From NCBI RefSeq assembly GCF_000091045.1, contig NC_006687.1:796001-860000 (forward strand): a DNA stretch of 64,000 bases, given 5' to 3'. This document shows positions 52,921 through 63,484 of this stretch, in pieces (positions within the stretch are counted from its first letter, which is position 1; the number at the start of each line of letters is the position of its first letter). The DNA is from Cryptococcus deneoformans JEC21 (Eukaryota; Basidiomycota; Tremellomycetes; Tremellales; Cryptococcaceae). Position numbers and translations under genes: made by a program. The notes below the pieces were generated by a model. It worked only from the letters and a program-made list of their open reading frames with translations. It was not told the DNA's origin and made no database searches.

Positions 52921-53805
52921 TAGTTGCTTGAAACAATCCGCCGCGGGGTGCATAGTGAATGGGGCATATTGTTGTAAGTGAATTCCGCAACTGGGAGTAG
53001 CAGTGCCCATTCCTTTTGCTTATAATCGGTATAAAGGTGCAGATATTGTCCTAAGACCTGGTTCACTCGTTCGGTTTGTTTGTCCATCTGTTTCTGGGTG
53101 AAAAGCTGTACTGAGTCCTAACTCGATGTGTAGGAGTTGTGTAAATGCTCACCAAAAGCGGGATGTGGATTCAGATCCATGATCTGATATGATATTGGTT
53201 GGAATCCCATGCTTGGAGAAGACGTGGGTGATATATAATTGGGCAAGTTCCTTGGCAGTGAGGCTAGTAGTTATGGGGATAAAGAGAACCATCTTGGTGA
53301 GTCAGTCTATGATCACAAGGATGGTGTTGTAGCCGTGTGATGGGGGAAGTTGTTCAATGAGGTCCATCGATATAGATGACCATGGATATGGGGGAATGGG
53401 TAGAGACTTGAGTTCGCCATAGGGCTGATGACATCTTGTCTTAGTTCTGCAACAAAGATCATAGGAATCAATATAGTGATTGATGAAGCCTTTTAGGCCT
53501 GGCCACCAGTAATGGCGTCGGATGAGTTGGATAGTCTTGCGTCATCTGGGATGCCCACTAGTGAGTGCATCATGGCATTCTTTCGTGACGAGGGTGCATA
53601 GTTCATTTGTGGCTGGGACATAGAATGATTTGCCATATCTGAGGAGTCCTTCATTGTCGCGAGTATATGGGTGAGCTTCAGAGGGATGATTGGCTTTGTC
53701 CAAGAATGGTTTTGCTGATTCATCAGTTTCTAGACCGTTTTTCAACAATGACTTGATGGGAGAAGATATTTCCAACTGATCGAGTCTGGTTGTGGCAGTA
53801 CCCAA
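52921..53805 (-). pseudogene. Gyp7 integrase remnants
   Basis: Pieces in several frames include HDALTSGHPR with downstream CC residues (zinc region), a core around SSISMDLIEQLPPSHGYN, and the C-terminal side of the core, QTERVNQVLGQYL...EFTYNNMPHS. Frameshifts separate them. No complete D,D,E core survives in one frame. Confidence 0.8.
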
Positions 53806-53898
53806 GTACTATCCAGGTTGAAGGAGAGTCTGGAAATTCTGAGGATTGGCAGCAGTAGTAAGGCTGGAGCCTTTCTCGAGTGGATGATAATCATGTCT

Positions 53899-55298
53899 TC
53901 AGGTGAGTGCATCAGGCTTTGTGCCTTGTACACCTGGTCGGTAGATGATATTGAAGTCAAAGTCGGCTAGGAATTCAGACCATCGCACCTGTTGTTGACT
54001 GAGTTGCTTGGTAATCATAAAGTACTCCAGGCTTCTGTGGTCGGTATAGACACGAATGGTTTCTCTGGCACCTTTGAAGTAATGTCGCCATCCTTTGAAT
54101 GCCAAAACAATTGCTAACATTTCTTTGTCATGAATAGGATAGTTTAACTTGGCTGGCAACATTTTGTGAGAGAAGAAAGCAACTGGTCCGAGTTTCTTGT
54201 CGATTTCATGTGATAGGATACCTGCAATGGCATAGTCAGAGGTGTCGGTTTCAAGGATGAGTTGCTTGGTTGGGTCATAATGATGTAAGAGATTAACAGA
54301 GGTGAAACTCTTTTTGAGTGCTTCAAAAGATGTTGTTGAGGTTCTTCCCATACAAAGGGTAAGTCCTTCTTTGTCAAGTCGATAAGAGGTTTGGTGATAC
54401 TAGAGTAGTTCTTGATGAACCTTCAGTAGAAGTTACAGAACCCAAGGAAGGATTGGGTATCACGGAGATTGCGAGGTGTCAGCCATTCCGTGATAGACTT
54501 CACTTTCTTGGTGTCCATTGATAGACCTTGATCACTGACAACGAAACCTAGGAACTCTACTGAGGTTTGATGGAACTCGCACTTTGAAGCTTTGGCATAT
54601 AACTGGGTTTGGCAGAGGCGATCTAGGACTTGTATGACATGTGACTGGTGAGTCTCCAAGTCTGGGCTGTAGATGAGGATGTTGTCGAGGTAGATAATAA
54701 CAAATATGTCTAGCAAGTTGTGGAAGTTGTGGTTCATGAGATGTTGGAAGGATGCAGGGGCATTGGTGAGGCCAAACGGCATTACCAAATATTCGAAATG
54801 CCCATAGCGAGTACAGAAAGCTGTTTTCCATTCTTCACCTGCCTTAATGCGAAGTAAATTGTATGCTCCTCACAGGTCGATCTTGGCGAATGCTTTGGCT
54901 GATTTGAGTCGATCTAGGAGCTCGGTGATCAATGGTAGAGGATAGCGATTCTTGATGGTGATCTTGTTGATTCCCCAGTAATCGATGCACATCCTAAGCG
55001 ATCCGTCTTTCTTCTTGACGAAAAGTATGGGTGCTCCGGCTGGTGATTTGGACAGTCGGATAAAACCTTTCTTAAGATTCTCATCAAGGTATTCGCAGAG
55101 AGCTTCAAGTTCTTTTTCAGAGAGATTGTATATGGGACCAAAAGGTGGGTTCTTTCCTTCTTCGAGAGGGATATGATGGTCAAAGGACCTATGTTCTGGG
55201 AGCATATTGGCGCTTTTCTTGTCGAATACATCTAGATATTGATGGTATTCTTTAGGTACTATTTCAGCATCAGTGTTTTCTTTTGGAGGTTTTGTCAT
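53899..55298 (-). pseudogene. Gyp7 RT and RNase H remnants
   Basis: RT N-half: [16 protein letters not shown] and AKIDL, then stop TGA at 54870-54872 where family members have arginine (DLRGAYN). RT C-half: [15 protein letters not shown] and YLDN in place of YLDD (AAC at 54681-54683), then stop at 54423-54425 after GFCNFY. RNase H: ETDTSDYAIAGIL, ending KPDALT with TGA at 53899-53901. All three stops sit where CGA would restore the family consensus. Confidence 0.85.
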
Positions 55299-55359
55299 TG
55301 GTGATGACCATGGCTAAGTTGGCACTCGTCATCTGTGATACAGGTGGGTGTATGGAAAG

Positions 55360-55815
55360 TGTCACGAGCCTGCACAAAGAAGAAGAGATAAGATATCATA
55401 GGAGGGAGTTACGTAATAGGAAGGCAAGATCCGATTCAGATAAGAAGGTCCAGCTGGAGTCCAGCTGGACCTCAAAGGATATAAATAGATTTCTGTAGAA
55501 GTATATAAAGGGGAGCTTTGTCCTCGATCTTGATCTTCTTCCCCTCGAAGATCAATATTTCATAAGTTACTTTGCGAAAGGTCCTCGAGCTCCCAGTGCT
55601 CACTCTCGTCTTACCTCGCACCACCTTCGACATAAACTTACTCCACTAGTATATAAGCTTGCCTGATCTTCCCAAGCGAATATACCTCTGCCCTATACCA
55701 TACACCAACAGACAAGTGTCAAGAGGTATATCATACATATATCTCATTGCTTAGTTAAACTACGGCTTTCTATCTCGTCTCCAAGGCCGGACCTTGTTGG
55801 GGACGAGTCGTAACA
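55360..55815 (+). repeat. solo LTR of Gyp7 family inserted in Gyp7 (456 bp)
   Basis: It starts TGTCACGAGCC and ends GAGTCGTAACA, flanked by GAAAG at 55355-55359 and 55816-55820. It is related to 57657-58100 but in opposite orientation. It contains GATATAAATAG and TATATAAAG (55502-55510), good TATA candidates, and a 12-bp tandem CCAGCTGGAGT unit not in the other LTR. Confidence 0.92.
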
Positions 55816-55820
55816 GAAAG

Positions 55821-56533
55821 TGTTTCCCAGCTGATGGACGGATTGTGCTCTTGTAACCAGGTTATACCTAAGACAATGGGGTAGGAGCCGATGTCGGTTA
55901 CAAGGAGTCGGAGTAAGGTGTGTCTGAATGGTTTCTGGAAGTTAACCAAGATGTTGGCTTCTTTTTCAATTATAATTCGCTGACCCGCAGTGTTGAATAG
56001 GTATAATGGGATCGACTCTTCTATTTTCATGGTTTTGAGGTTAAAGGTCTGGACGAATCTTTTGTCGATGAAGTTTGTGGAGGCACCGGAATTGATTAAA
56101 GCTTGATAAACATTGTTGTGAAAGAGAAAGTCGATTGTGAGTTGGTTTTTGTCGTTTTTGATATTATATTCGAGAGTTTGGAAATATTCGCAGGAGTCTG
56201 TGTTGGCCGGTTTGGTAGTACACTCTTGTTCCTGGCTACCTTCTTCGACATTGGCAGACAAGAGCATATCTAGTTTTTTGAAGGGAAAGTAGTATTGGAT
56301 TGTTGCGAGGGGACCATTGGGCACTTGGCGACTTGATGGTTTTTGTTGGCACAATAGAGGCAGAGGTTATGATCCTTTCGCCTCTGATATTCTTCTGGAG
56401 TCAGACGTCCACGTCTGGTTATCCTAGCTGAGCTTGGGACAAATGCAGCCCTTAGGTTGACTGCCGGTGTCACTGTCACCTCTTTATTGAAGGTGGTGTT
56501 GGTAGTGGTAGACCTTATTGGCATGCTATTCAC
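55821..56533 (-). pseudogene. Gyp7 knuckle and protease remnants
   Basis: The knuckle CLYCANKNHQVAKC is in one frame (56533 side). The protease region LINSGASTNFID and PIVLGITWLQEHNP is in another. The protease reads NSGAS where DSGAS/DTGAS is expected, another Asp to Asn change at the catalytic residue. Confidence 0.82.
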
Positions 56534-56632
56534 CGCAGAGAAACATCTGAAATTGTTGGGGTGATTGTTATTGTATGAGGTGCCCGTGTAGTCGCTTTGG
56601 GCGGCGTTGAAAGGCGCCTTTGGTTGCTGGTC

Positions 56633-57601
56633 TCACTTTGCTAATACCCATTCATATCGACGACTGTCAATGCAGATTGCCATGTCTTGGAGGTTCTTGA
56701 ATGACTTGGCTTTGGGTAGTCTGGCGAGTTTGTCTTTGATGTCATCCTTCAAGCCCTTGTAGAAGCAAGCCTTCTTCGCTTCGTCATTCCACTGAACCAA
56801 GGTGGTGTAACACATAAAGGTTGCGAGGTATGAGGATACAGAACCATGCTGACAAACAGTGTTTAGTTGTCGTTCTGCTGTTTGTTCTTCGTCTGGATCC
56901 CTGAAGTTCTTCCTTAATTCAGCACAAAATTTCTTGAAGTCCAGCATAAACTTGGGCTGGGGATCGATGGTTACGAAGGGTTGGAACCATAAGAATGGGG
57001 TGTCTCGGAGGAAAGATCCGGCGTATAGGACTTTGGAGGTCTCAGTAGGGAAACGAGAAGGTTGGAGGGTAATCACCATCGTTACTTGAGTGATAAAGGT
57101 TGAGAGCTTGGCATACTGCCCATGGTAGTACTCGGGTTGGGATACCTTCGGTTCTTGAGGTCTACTGGAGGGCACTGAGGTGCGTTGTCGGCTGTATTCC
57201 CTTTTAACTTCTGGGTATGGTGTTTGCGCTGACAGGTCGCGGCTGGATCTAGATTCTTCGTCTTCGTCATCCAATTCTTGTTCGTTCTCGCCCTCGTATC
57301 TTCACTATTATCAAACATTTGTTGTTCGACAGACTTTGCTCTCTTCCAACTTATGCACCAACTCTTCCTTCTGTTGCTCAAGTCTTGCAATATGATTGCG
57401 CATCATCTCGAGTTGGGTTTGGGTGTCGCTTGATGTGTTGTCAGCGGTAAATGGGTCGGATTGAGGATTGGTGTTGAATGAACCTGTGGGATTGTTGTCG
57501 TCATCGAGGGTATGTTCTACTTCCTTGCCTTTTTCAACCTTTTCCACAGCTCGACCGCTATGAGTGGATGGACCTGACATGATATAGGATATGGTATACA
57601 A
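56633..57601 (-). pseudogene. Gyp7 gag remnants
   Basis: The start MSGPSTHSGR at 57601 is followed by a coiled-coil-like stretch (EMMRNHIARLEQQKEELVHKL). After a frameshift near 57300 the gag core appears (PFLWFQPFVT, NFRDPDEEQTAERQL, LATFMCYTTLVQWND) and stops at 56633. Confidence 0.85.
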
Positions 57602-57656
57602 AGTGGTATGAGGTTATAGGTGGCAGAGGTTGTTGATGAAGTTGTATAAGGGTATA

Positions 57657-58100
57657 TGTTACGACTCGTCCCCAACAAGGTCCGGCCTTGGAGACGAGAT
57701 AGAAAGCCGTAGTTTAACTAAGCAATGAGATATATGTATGATATACCTCTTGACACTTGTCTGTTGGCGTATGGTATAGGGCGGAGGTATATTCGCTTGG
57801 GAAGATCAGGCAAGCTTATATACTAGTGGAGTAAGTTTATGTCGAAGGTGGTGCGAGGTAAGACGAGAGTGAGCACTGGGAGCTCGAGGACCTTTCGCAA
57901 AGTAACTTATGAAATATTGATCTTCGAGGGGAAGAAGATCAAGATCGAGGACAAAGCTCCCCTTTATATACTTCTACAGAAATCTATTTATATCCTTCGA
58001 GGTCCGGCTGGACCTCCTTATTTGAAACAATCTTGCCTTCCTATTATGTAACTCCCTCCTATGATCTTTTATCTCTTCTTCTTTGTGCAGGCTCGTGACA
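57657..58100 (-). repeat. Gyp7 5' LTR (444 bp)
   Basis: Plus view TGTTACGACTCG to GGCTCGTGACA. Near its U5 end the sense strand can form a 9-bp stem CTCGTCTCC/GGGGACGAG enclosing AAGG...CCTT. Host sequence begins at 58101 with ACCAC. Confidence 0.9.
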
Positions 58101-58402
58101 ACCACACACTTAGATGAACAAACACTTCCATTCTCATTAACAAAACCACCCAAAAACTGAACAGAATTCCCAAAATTAACTTGGTGCAATTGAATGATTT
58201 ACCTGAAACCCTGCGAAGTCTTTCATGGGTCATCATTTGTATATATATATATCAGCTTCTACATATTAGCAAACCATTTGCAAAGTCATGGAAGATCTGT
58301 TTCTATTTCTCTCAATATTACAGTTATTCAATTACCCTGATTAGGTACATTTACACCAAAACACAGTGAAATAGTGCATAATTGAAAAGGATTACAAAGA
58401 AA
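58101..58402. other. intergenic spacer, transposon edge to VID27 stop
   Basis: AT-rich noncoding sequence containing the VID27 3' untranslated region on the minus strand. No gene or RNA recognised. Confidence 0.6.
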
Positions 58403-61390
58403 TTAATATGGACTGTTGACAATGTCATTGTGAGATTGATGTATTTTTCTTGCAGGTGTAGACAACAAGGTGTTCGGAGCTAGAGATGATCGGGTAGGCT
58501 GTGACAAGTTAGCTTTGATCATGCTATACTAATATTGATCATATTCAATACCTTAGCCATATCTTTCTTATTTGCCACAAGAACATTGTGTTCAAGTGCA
58601 ACAATAATGTTTTTGTCTGCACCAAATTTGAAGTTGTCTGCTACCACTCGGGAGTCATAGCGCTGGAGTTACTCAGTATTGGTTTTTTGGTGAAGCAGAA
58701 GCTCACTTTAATTTGATAGGTATCAGTACGTCCTTGCTTGAGCATCCGGAAGTTCCCTTTTCATGAGCCACATTCTCCATTGACTGGAACTCACAGGTAA
58801 TAACATAATTTCCGGTAGAAGTCACAATGCTTTTTTCTGCTTCATTGATACCTGTATTGAATCTAAACAGCCTCAATAAGAAGATGCAAATCAATAAGAA
58901 AGAATCAGCTCACCTAGCAGGTGTGAATGATACAGGATCCTCCATATATGCCACATGCTCAGGCTTGAGTTGAAGCCGTCGAGGTATGGGTTTGCTTTCA
59001 GCAGGGAAACTGCGGTCAAATCCAAGAGAGCCCTTGTAGCGCCCATCTCCTATAAGGGTATCAATGAGCAGGAGATAGGTTTTACAAGTGGCAACAAGCC
59101 AGCGCCCATCTGCAGAAACGTCCACTCCTATGATAGGATCACCCAAAGCAGGTAAAGCAGTCTATATGACCCATAATATACAAGATATTATTCTTATATC
59201 AGCTTCTGCATTAACATCAACCTCAGTAGTGCATACATACCTTGGCATTTTTGCCAATTTGATCAAATAGCCGAATGTCACCTTTATTGCTGGCAACCAC
59301 CAGCTTCCCAGATTCTGTTGTAGTGGCAGCAGAGAAATCATTTTTACTGGCATATTGCTTAAATTGACTCTCCACAAGCTTGTTGCCAGACACTCGGGGG
59401 TCAATACGGAAGACACCATTGTGGGCTGCAGGCATTGCCAATCACTGTCAGTATAATTTATCTTGCACTGACAGGCCCCCAGCTTCACCTGAAACTCACA
59501 ATGACCAATAAGTGTTTGCTGTGGGTTCATTTGCGCATACTTTGTACTGAAATTGTTATTCAGCTTGACCCAAAAAAAAAAAAAAAAAGCAGGGCTTGAA
59601 GCTGAACAGGCCTTACTCAGGGATGATGTTGTTGACTGCCACTGCATCAGAGACTTTCCATTCATCGACAACCTTCCCATATTCTAGATCCATGCGATAG
59701 ACTGATCCTTTATTACTGGGATCAAGCAGCAGCATGTCAGAATCTTGATTATGAAGCATCATCTTATAGGGAGTTGTTGAGCACTTGAATACACCATGAT
59801 TTGTCAACTTAACTCACTTTGTGTGGGGAGAAGGTCTTGCCTTGCACATTTTTGATTCGATCAATAGCAGTTCGAAACTTGAGCCGATCACCATTATGAG
59901 CAAAAACACCGATCATATCACCACGAGTGACATAAGATAGGTCATTTTTGTATCCCACTGCCAGATGCTGATTTTTTGACCCCTGTGCAAAAGACTCTTC
60001 GCCTGAATCATTATCCTCATCTTCATGAGCAGAGTCTTCATGCCCTTCTTCACCTTCTATTTCACCCCCATCTTCATTCACCTCTTCTTCCTCCGGTTCT
60101 GCCATTTCGATGTCTTCATATGCTTCTTGAATGTACTTCTGTTCGTCGGCTTTGGCTTTGGCGTACTTGACCTTGTTTTTGCCTTCCCACATGTATATAG
60201 TGAACTTGTCCTTCCATTCACAGAAACAATCGGCTTTGAAGCGTAAGCACCATGTCATGGCAGGGACTCCATCACCTTCGCGGAAAGTGAACATAAACGC
60301 GTGATTGGCCTGAAATCAGACTAAGACATGTGTACTATTTTCAATTGTTGAGTACTGACCATATCAAAATGTGCATTCAACTCAGCATCAACCGGTGCGG
60401 AAATGAAAGGAGTAGTGCCTTGTCTAACGATGATCCAAGCTAGGACATGTGAGCTTTAAGCTTCGCCTTTCGCCTACAAAAACATCTGGTAAACTTACTA
60501 TCAAATTCCGCGTTTTCAGCCAGATCAGCGCTCACGTTAGATCCTTGAATAACGAAAAGCTCCGTTTCTGTGTCGAATACATATAAGTCGGCAGAAGCCC
60601 GGTGGAGGATAGGGACATCCTGAAAAGGATCCTCTGGATCTTCCAAGCCAAGTGACGACAGTTGATCCTCGACAGTAATGTCCTCTGGCCTTGCAGCGGT
60701 TTTTAGAGTGTCGTGTTCCTCGGTATATTTTAGTGCTTGGAGCTGTTCGTCCGTGGCTTCCTCGTGTGAACGTAAATATTTCTATGCACTAGTTAGCGCA
60801 ACACTTGACAATGACAAAATAGTATTGTGTGTACCCGCTCAAACATGCAATGTAGGAGAGTAAGCTCGAACAGTGAGTTCGTGGCTCTGGGAACAGACTA
60901 TAAGTCTTAGTCAGTAAATAAAGCAAAGCTGGTGAAGCCAAGCGCATACTTTGCTACTAACAAACTCCCAAAGATCCCCCTCTTCCCCACTAAGGTCCTT
61001 CCAGGAGCAAGTGGCGTCTCCGTCTAGAGTCCCAAAGCGAAATTGTAAGCTCTGATCGATGAGAAAAACGCGCTCGTCATCCGCTGACATTTCACAATCA
61101 GTAAGCACAACAGATACAAAACCAAACCAAGACTTACTCTCCGCATCCTCATCGAGTAGTTGCTCCTCTCCCTCTTCATAAGCGCGAGTAACAACGAGCT
61201 GGTACTGATATTCTGTGCCTGTCCGACGAATAGTCGCGACAGCATCCTGGAAACTGTTCATTCATTAGGTGAACAACATTTTGATAACCTACATGCATTC
61301 ACGAGACCCTTTGATACTGTCTGGACGGACAAGATACAAAAGACCAGCAGGAATTTGAATTAGCTCCGGGTTAGCTGGGTTACCCCACAT
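58403..61390 (-). CDS. VID27: Vid27-family cytoplasmic beta-propeller protein
   Basis: A split gene assembled by me. Exons (high to low): 61390-61293, 61253-61138, 61083-60950, 60897-60835, 60781-60499, 60439-60360, 60309-59818, 59783-59617, 59546-59500, 59425-59241, 59161-58914, 58862-58795, 58756-58707, 58662-58552, 58498-58403. The sum is 2238 nt (745 aa), close to the about 780 aa of yeast Vid27. The N-terminus has IQIPAGLLYLVRP and TIRRTGTEYQYQLVV, family hallmarks. An acidic stretch (about residues 395-440) precedes the propeller. The C-terminal propeller carries VASNKGDIRLFD, DVSADGRWLVATCKTYLLL and RLQLKPEHVAYM. The end is PTRSSL. The yeast name refers to vacuolar import and degradation, but the molecular role is poorly known. 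Introns are 34-79 nt. Exon 7/8 (34-nt intron) is the least certain join. Confidence 0.88.
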
Positions 61391-61813
61391 TTTTCCCAGG
61401 ACTTCGAAAGGAGTGGATGAGTTTGTGCACCAGTTGTGAATGAGATAAATGTCTCACGTGATTTGAGGACAAACATGACGGAAGAAGGTTTGGCAGGGAA
61501 TCTGGTCGCTGGTTCGATGTTTGTTTGTTAAGTTGGCGGGCGAGAGAAGTGCAGGCGGGGCATGGATATAGAAGAGAGGATCGCTGTGGCAGCAGACTAA
61601 AGTGGCGACAAAACTCCCCGTCACCACAAAATGAAGAATGAAGCATCATGACAGAGGCACGCCACACAGTTACGTAAGGCACACCAGGCCGCGCGTTGAC
61701 CCCTCGTCACCAGGAATCTGGAAGTAGTCCTACTCCGTACAACTCACATATTTCCTCCTTTCCCTCAAAACTCACCAATCCTCTACACTCTAGCCAACAA
61801 GTAGTATTGTACA
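61391..61813. promoter_or_regulatory. divergent VID27/RPT2 promoter region
   Basis: A 423-bp spacer between two divergent start codons. It holds the palindromes TCACGTGA (61454-61461, bHLH E-box type) and TTACGTAA (61670-61677, bZIP type), and a pyrimidine-rich stretch (61745-61800) just upstream of the RPT2 ATG. The sites are predictions from sequence only. Confidence 0.5.
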
Positions 61814-63484
61814 ATGGTATGTTCAGGTTGTTACTGTCTGATGAGTGCTGACAGTTGATCTTCCATAAGGGTCAAGCACCATCCAGCGGCGCTGGAAACA
61901 ATAAGAAAGGCAACTCCAAAGACAACAAAGACAAGGTTGGTTCTTGTGTTTCGATGTAGCATCGCAAGAGATTGATTTGCTGACTTACTTCGGTAGCCTA
62001 AGTGGGAGCCCCCTGTGCCTACTCGTATCGGTAAGAAGAAGAGACGCGGACCCGATGCGTCGTCCCGACTTCCAGCTGTATATCCCACCACTCGATGCAA
62101 ACTCAAGTTATTGAAGATGGAGAGGATACAAGACTACCTTCTCATGGAAGAGGAATTTGTGTCTAATCAGGCATCGCAGTCTGGTGAAGATAGGACGGCG
62201 GCAGATCGAACTCGGGTGGACGAGCTTCGTGGCTCGCCTATGGGAGTCGGCACTTTGGAAGAGATCATTGATGACGATCACGCCATTGTGTCTTCCGGAG
62301 GTGGATCTGAATACTATGTTGGGATCATGTCCTTCGTTGATAAGGACCTGCTTGAACCCGGTTGCTCAGTTCTCCTTCACCACAAGACGCACGCTGTTGT
62401 GGGAGTGCTTGCCGATGACACCGATCCCATGGTCTCTGTCATGAAACTTGATAAAGCCCCCACTGAAAGCTATGCTGATATTGGAGGCCTGGAAAGTCAA
62501 ATTCAAGAAATCAAAGAGTCAGTTGAACTTCCACTTACACACCCCGAACTTTATGAAGAGATGGGCATCAGACCGCCCAAAGGTGTTATCTTGTATGGAG
62601 TACCTGGTACTGGAAAGACTCTTCTTGCAAAAGCCGTCGCCAATCAGACATCTGCAACATTTCTTCGTATAGTCGGCTCCGAACTCATTCAAAAGTATCT
62701 TGGCGATGGTCCAAAGCTTGTTCGGGAACTATTCAGGGTGGCTGAGGAAAACGCCCCAAGCATCGTCTTCATCGATGAGATTGATGCCATCGGGACAAAA
62801 AGATATGACTCGACATCCAGTGGCGAACGGGAGATACAGCGTACAATGCTGGAGCTGTTAAATCAGCTGGACGGTTTTGATACGCGGGGTGATGTTAAAG
62901 TCATAATGGCAACCAACAAGGTGAGTCATCTTCGCTTACAAGATTTTAACCCGCGTTGTTGACTAGTTTTTAGATTGAAAATCTCGACCCTGCGCTGATT
63001 CGTCCAGGTCGAATAGACAGGAAAATTGGCAAGTTTGCCCATAGCCATAGCTTACCTCGTGCTGACTTAGATTCTCATCAGAATTCCCTCTTCCTGATAC
63101 AAAGACTAAGAGACACATCTTTAAATTACACACATCGCGAATGTCTTTGGCAGATGATGTGGACATCGAGGAATTAGTCATGACCAAGGATGAACTATCT
63201 GGGGCAGACATTAAAGCCGTTTGCAGTGAGTGTTTCATGTCGTGACCATCGCTGACAATTAGCCGAGGCCGGTTTGCTGGCATTGAGGGAAAGGCGAATG
63301 AGGGTTACTCGTACCGTAGGTTCATGTCTAAATATAGGACATCTGTTGCTGTTGCTGATTTTTGGGGGATACCAGGATTTCACCACAGCACGAGAAAAAG
63401 TCCTGTATGGAAAAGACGAGAATACTGTAAGTCTATCTGCCTTTAACACCGCTGACGCTGTAGCCCGCAGGCCTGTATCTCTAA
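61814..63484 (+). CDS. RPT2: 26S proteasome regulatory ATPase subunit Rpt2
   Basis: AAA ATPase of the 19S base, which unfolds substrates and feeds them into the 20S core. Exons assembled by me: 61814-61816 (ATG only), 61870-61935, 62003-62920, 62974-63028, 63082-63225, 63263-63315, 63376-63426, 63464-63484; total 1311 nt, 436 aa, against about 440 in human PSMC1. The start MGQAPSSG places Gly2 for myristoylation, known in yeast Rpt2. Markers: [13 protein letters not shown], an OB-fold region, Walker A GVPGTGKT (about 222-229), Walker [10 protein letters not shown] (about 279-287), and the arginine region RPGRIDRK. The C-terminus GLYL ends in the HbYX motif (Leu-Tyr-Leu) that docks into the 20S alpha ring. 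The fourth intron uses GC-AG ends. Confidence 0.95.

Larger units (their letters stand above)
52809..58100 (-). mobile_element. Gyp7, degenerate Ty3/gypsy element
   Basis: The order from 58100 leftwards is 5' LTR, gag, knuckle, protease, (solo LTR), RT, RNase H, integrase. The frame is broken at many points. The 3' end is lost at the Gyp6 junction; the first about 100 bp (52809-52910) are AT-rich and match no part I recognise. It is the oldest element here judging from stops and frameshifts, and it borders host DNA at 58101. Confidence 0.88.

Noticed and set aside
58519..58521. VID27 stop at 58519 by reading through the last donor
   Set aside because: Splicing 58552 to 58498 gives the conserved PTRSSL ending and uses a good CTAAC branch site, so I placed the stop at 58403.
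59573..59589. A17-A18 run as a retroposon poly(A) tail
   Set aside because: It lies in a VID27 intron as a pyrimidine run on the sense strand, with no duplicated flanks or element body next to it.
61608..61620. AGTGGCGACAAA as a proteasome control element (yeast GGTGGCAAA)
   Set aside because: It differs at several positions, and the yeast factor is not expected to act this way in basidiomycetes.
61380..61682. 100-codon open frame upstream of VID27
   Set aside because: It overlaps the VID27 start in another frame and has no family features; it is probably leader or promoter sequence.
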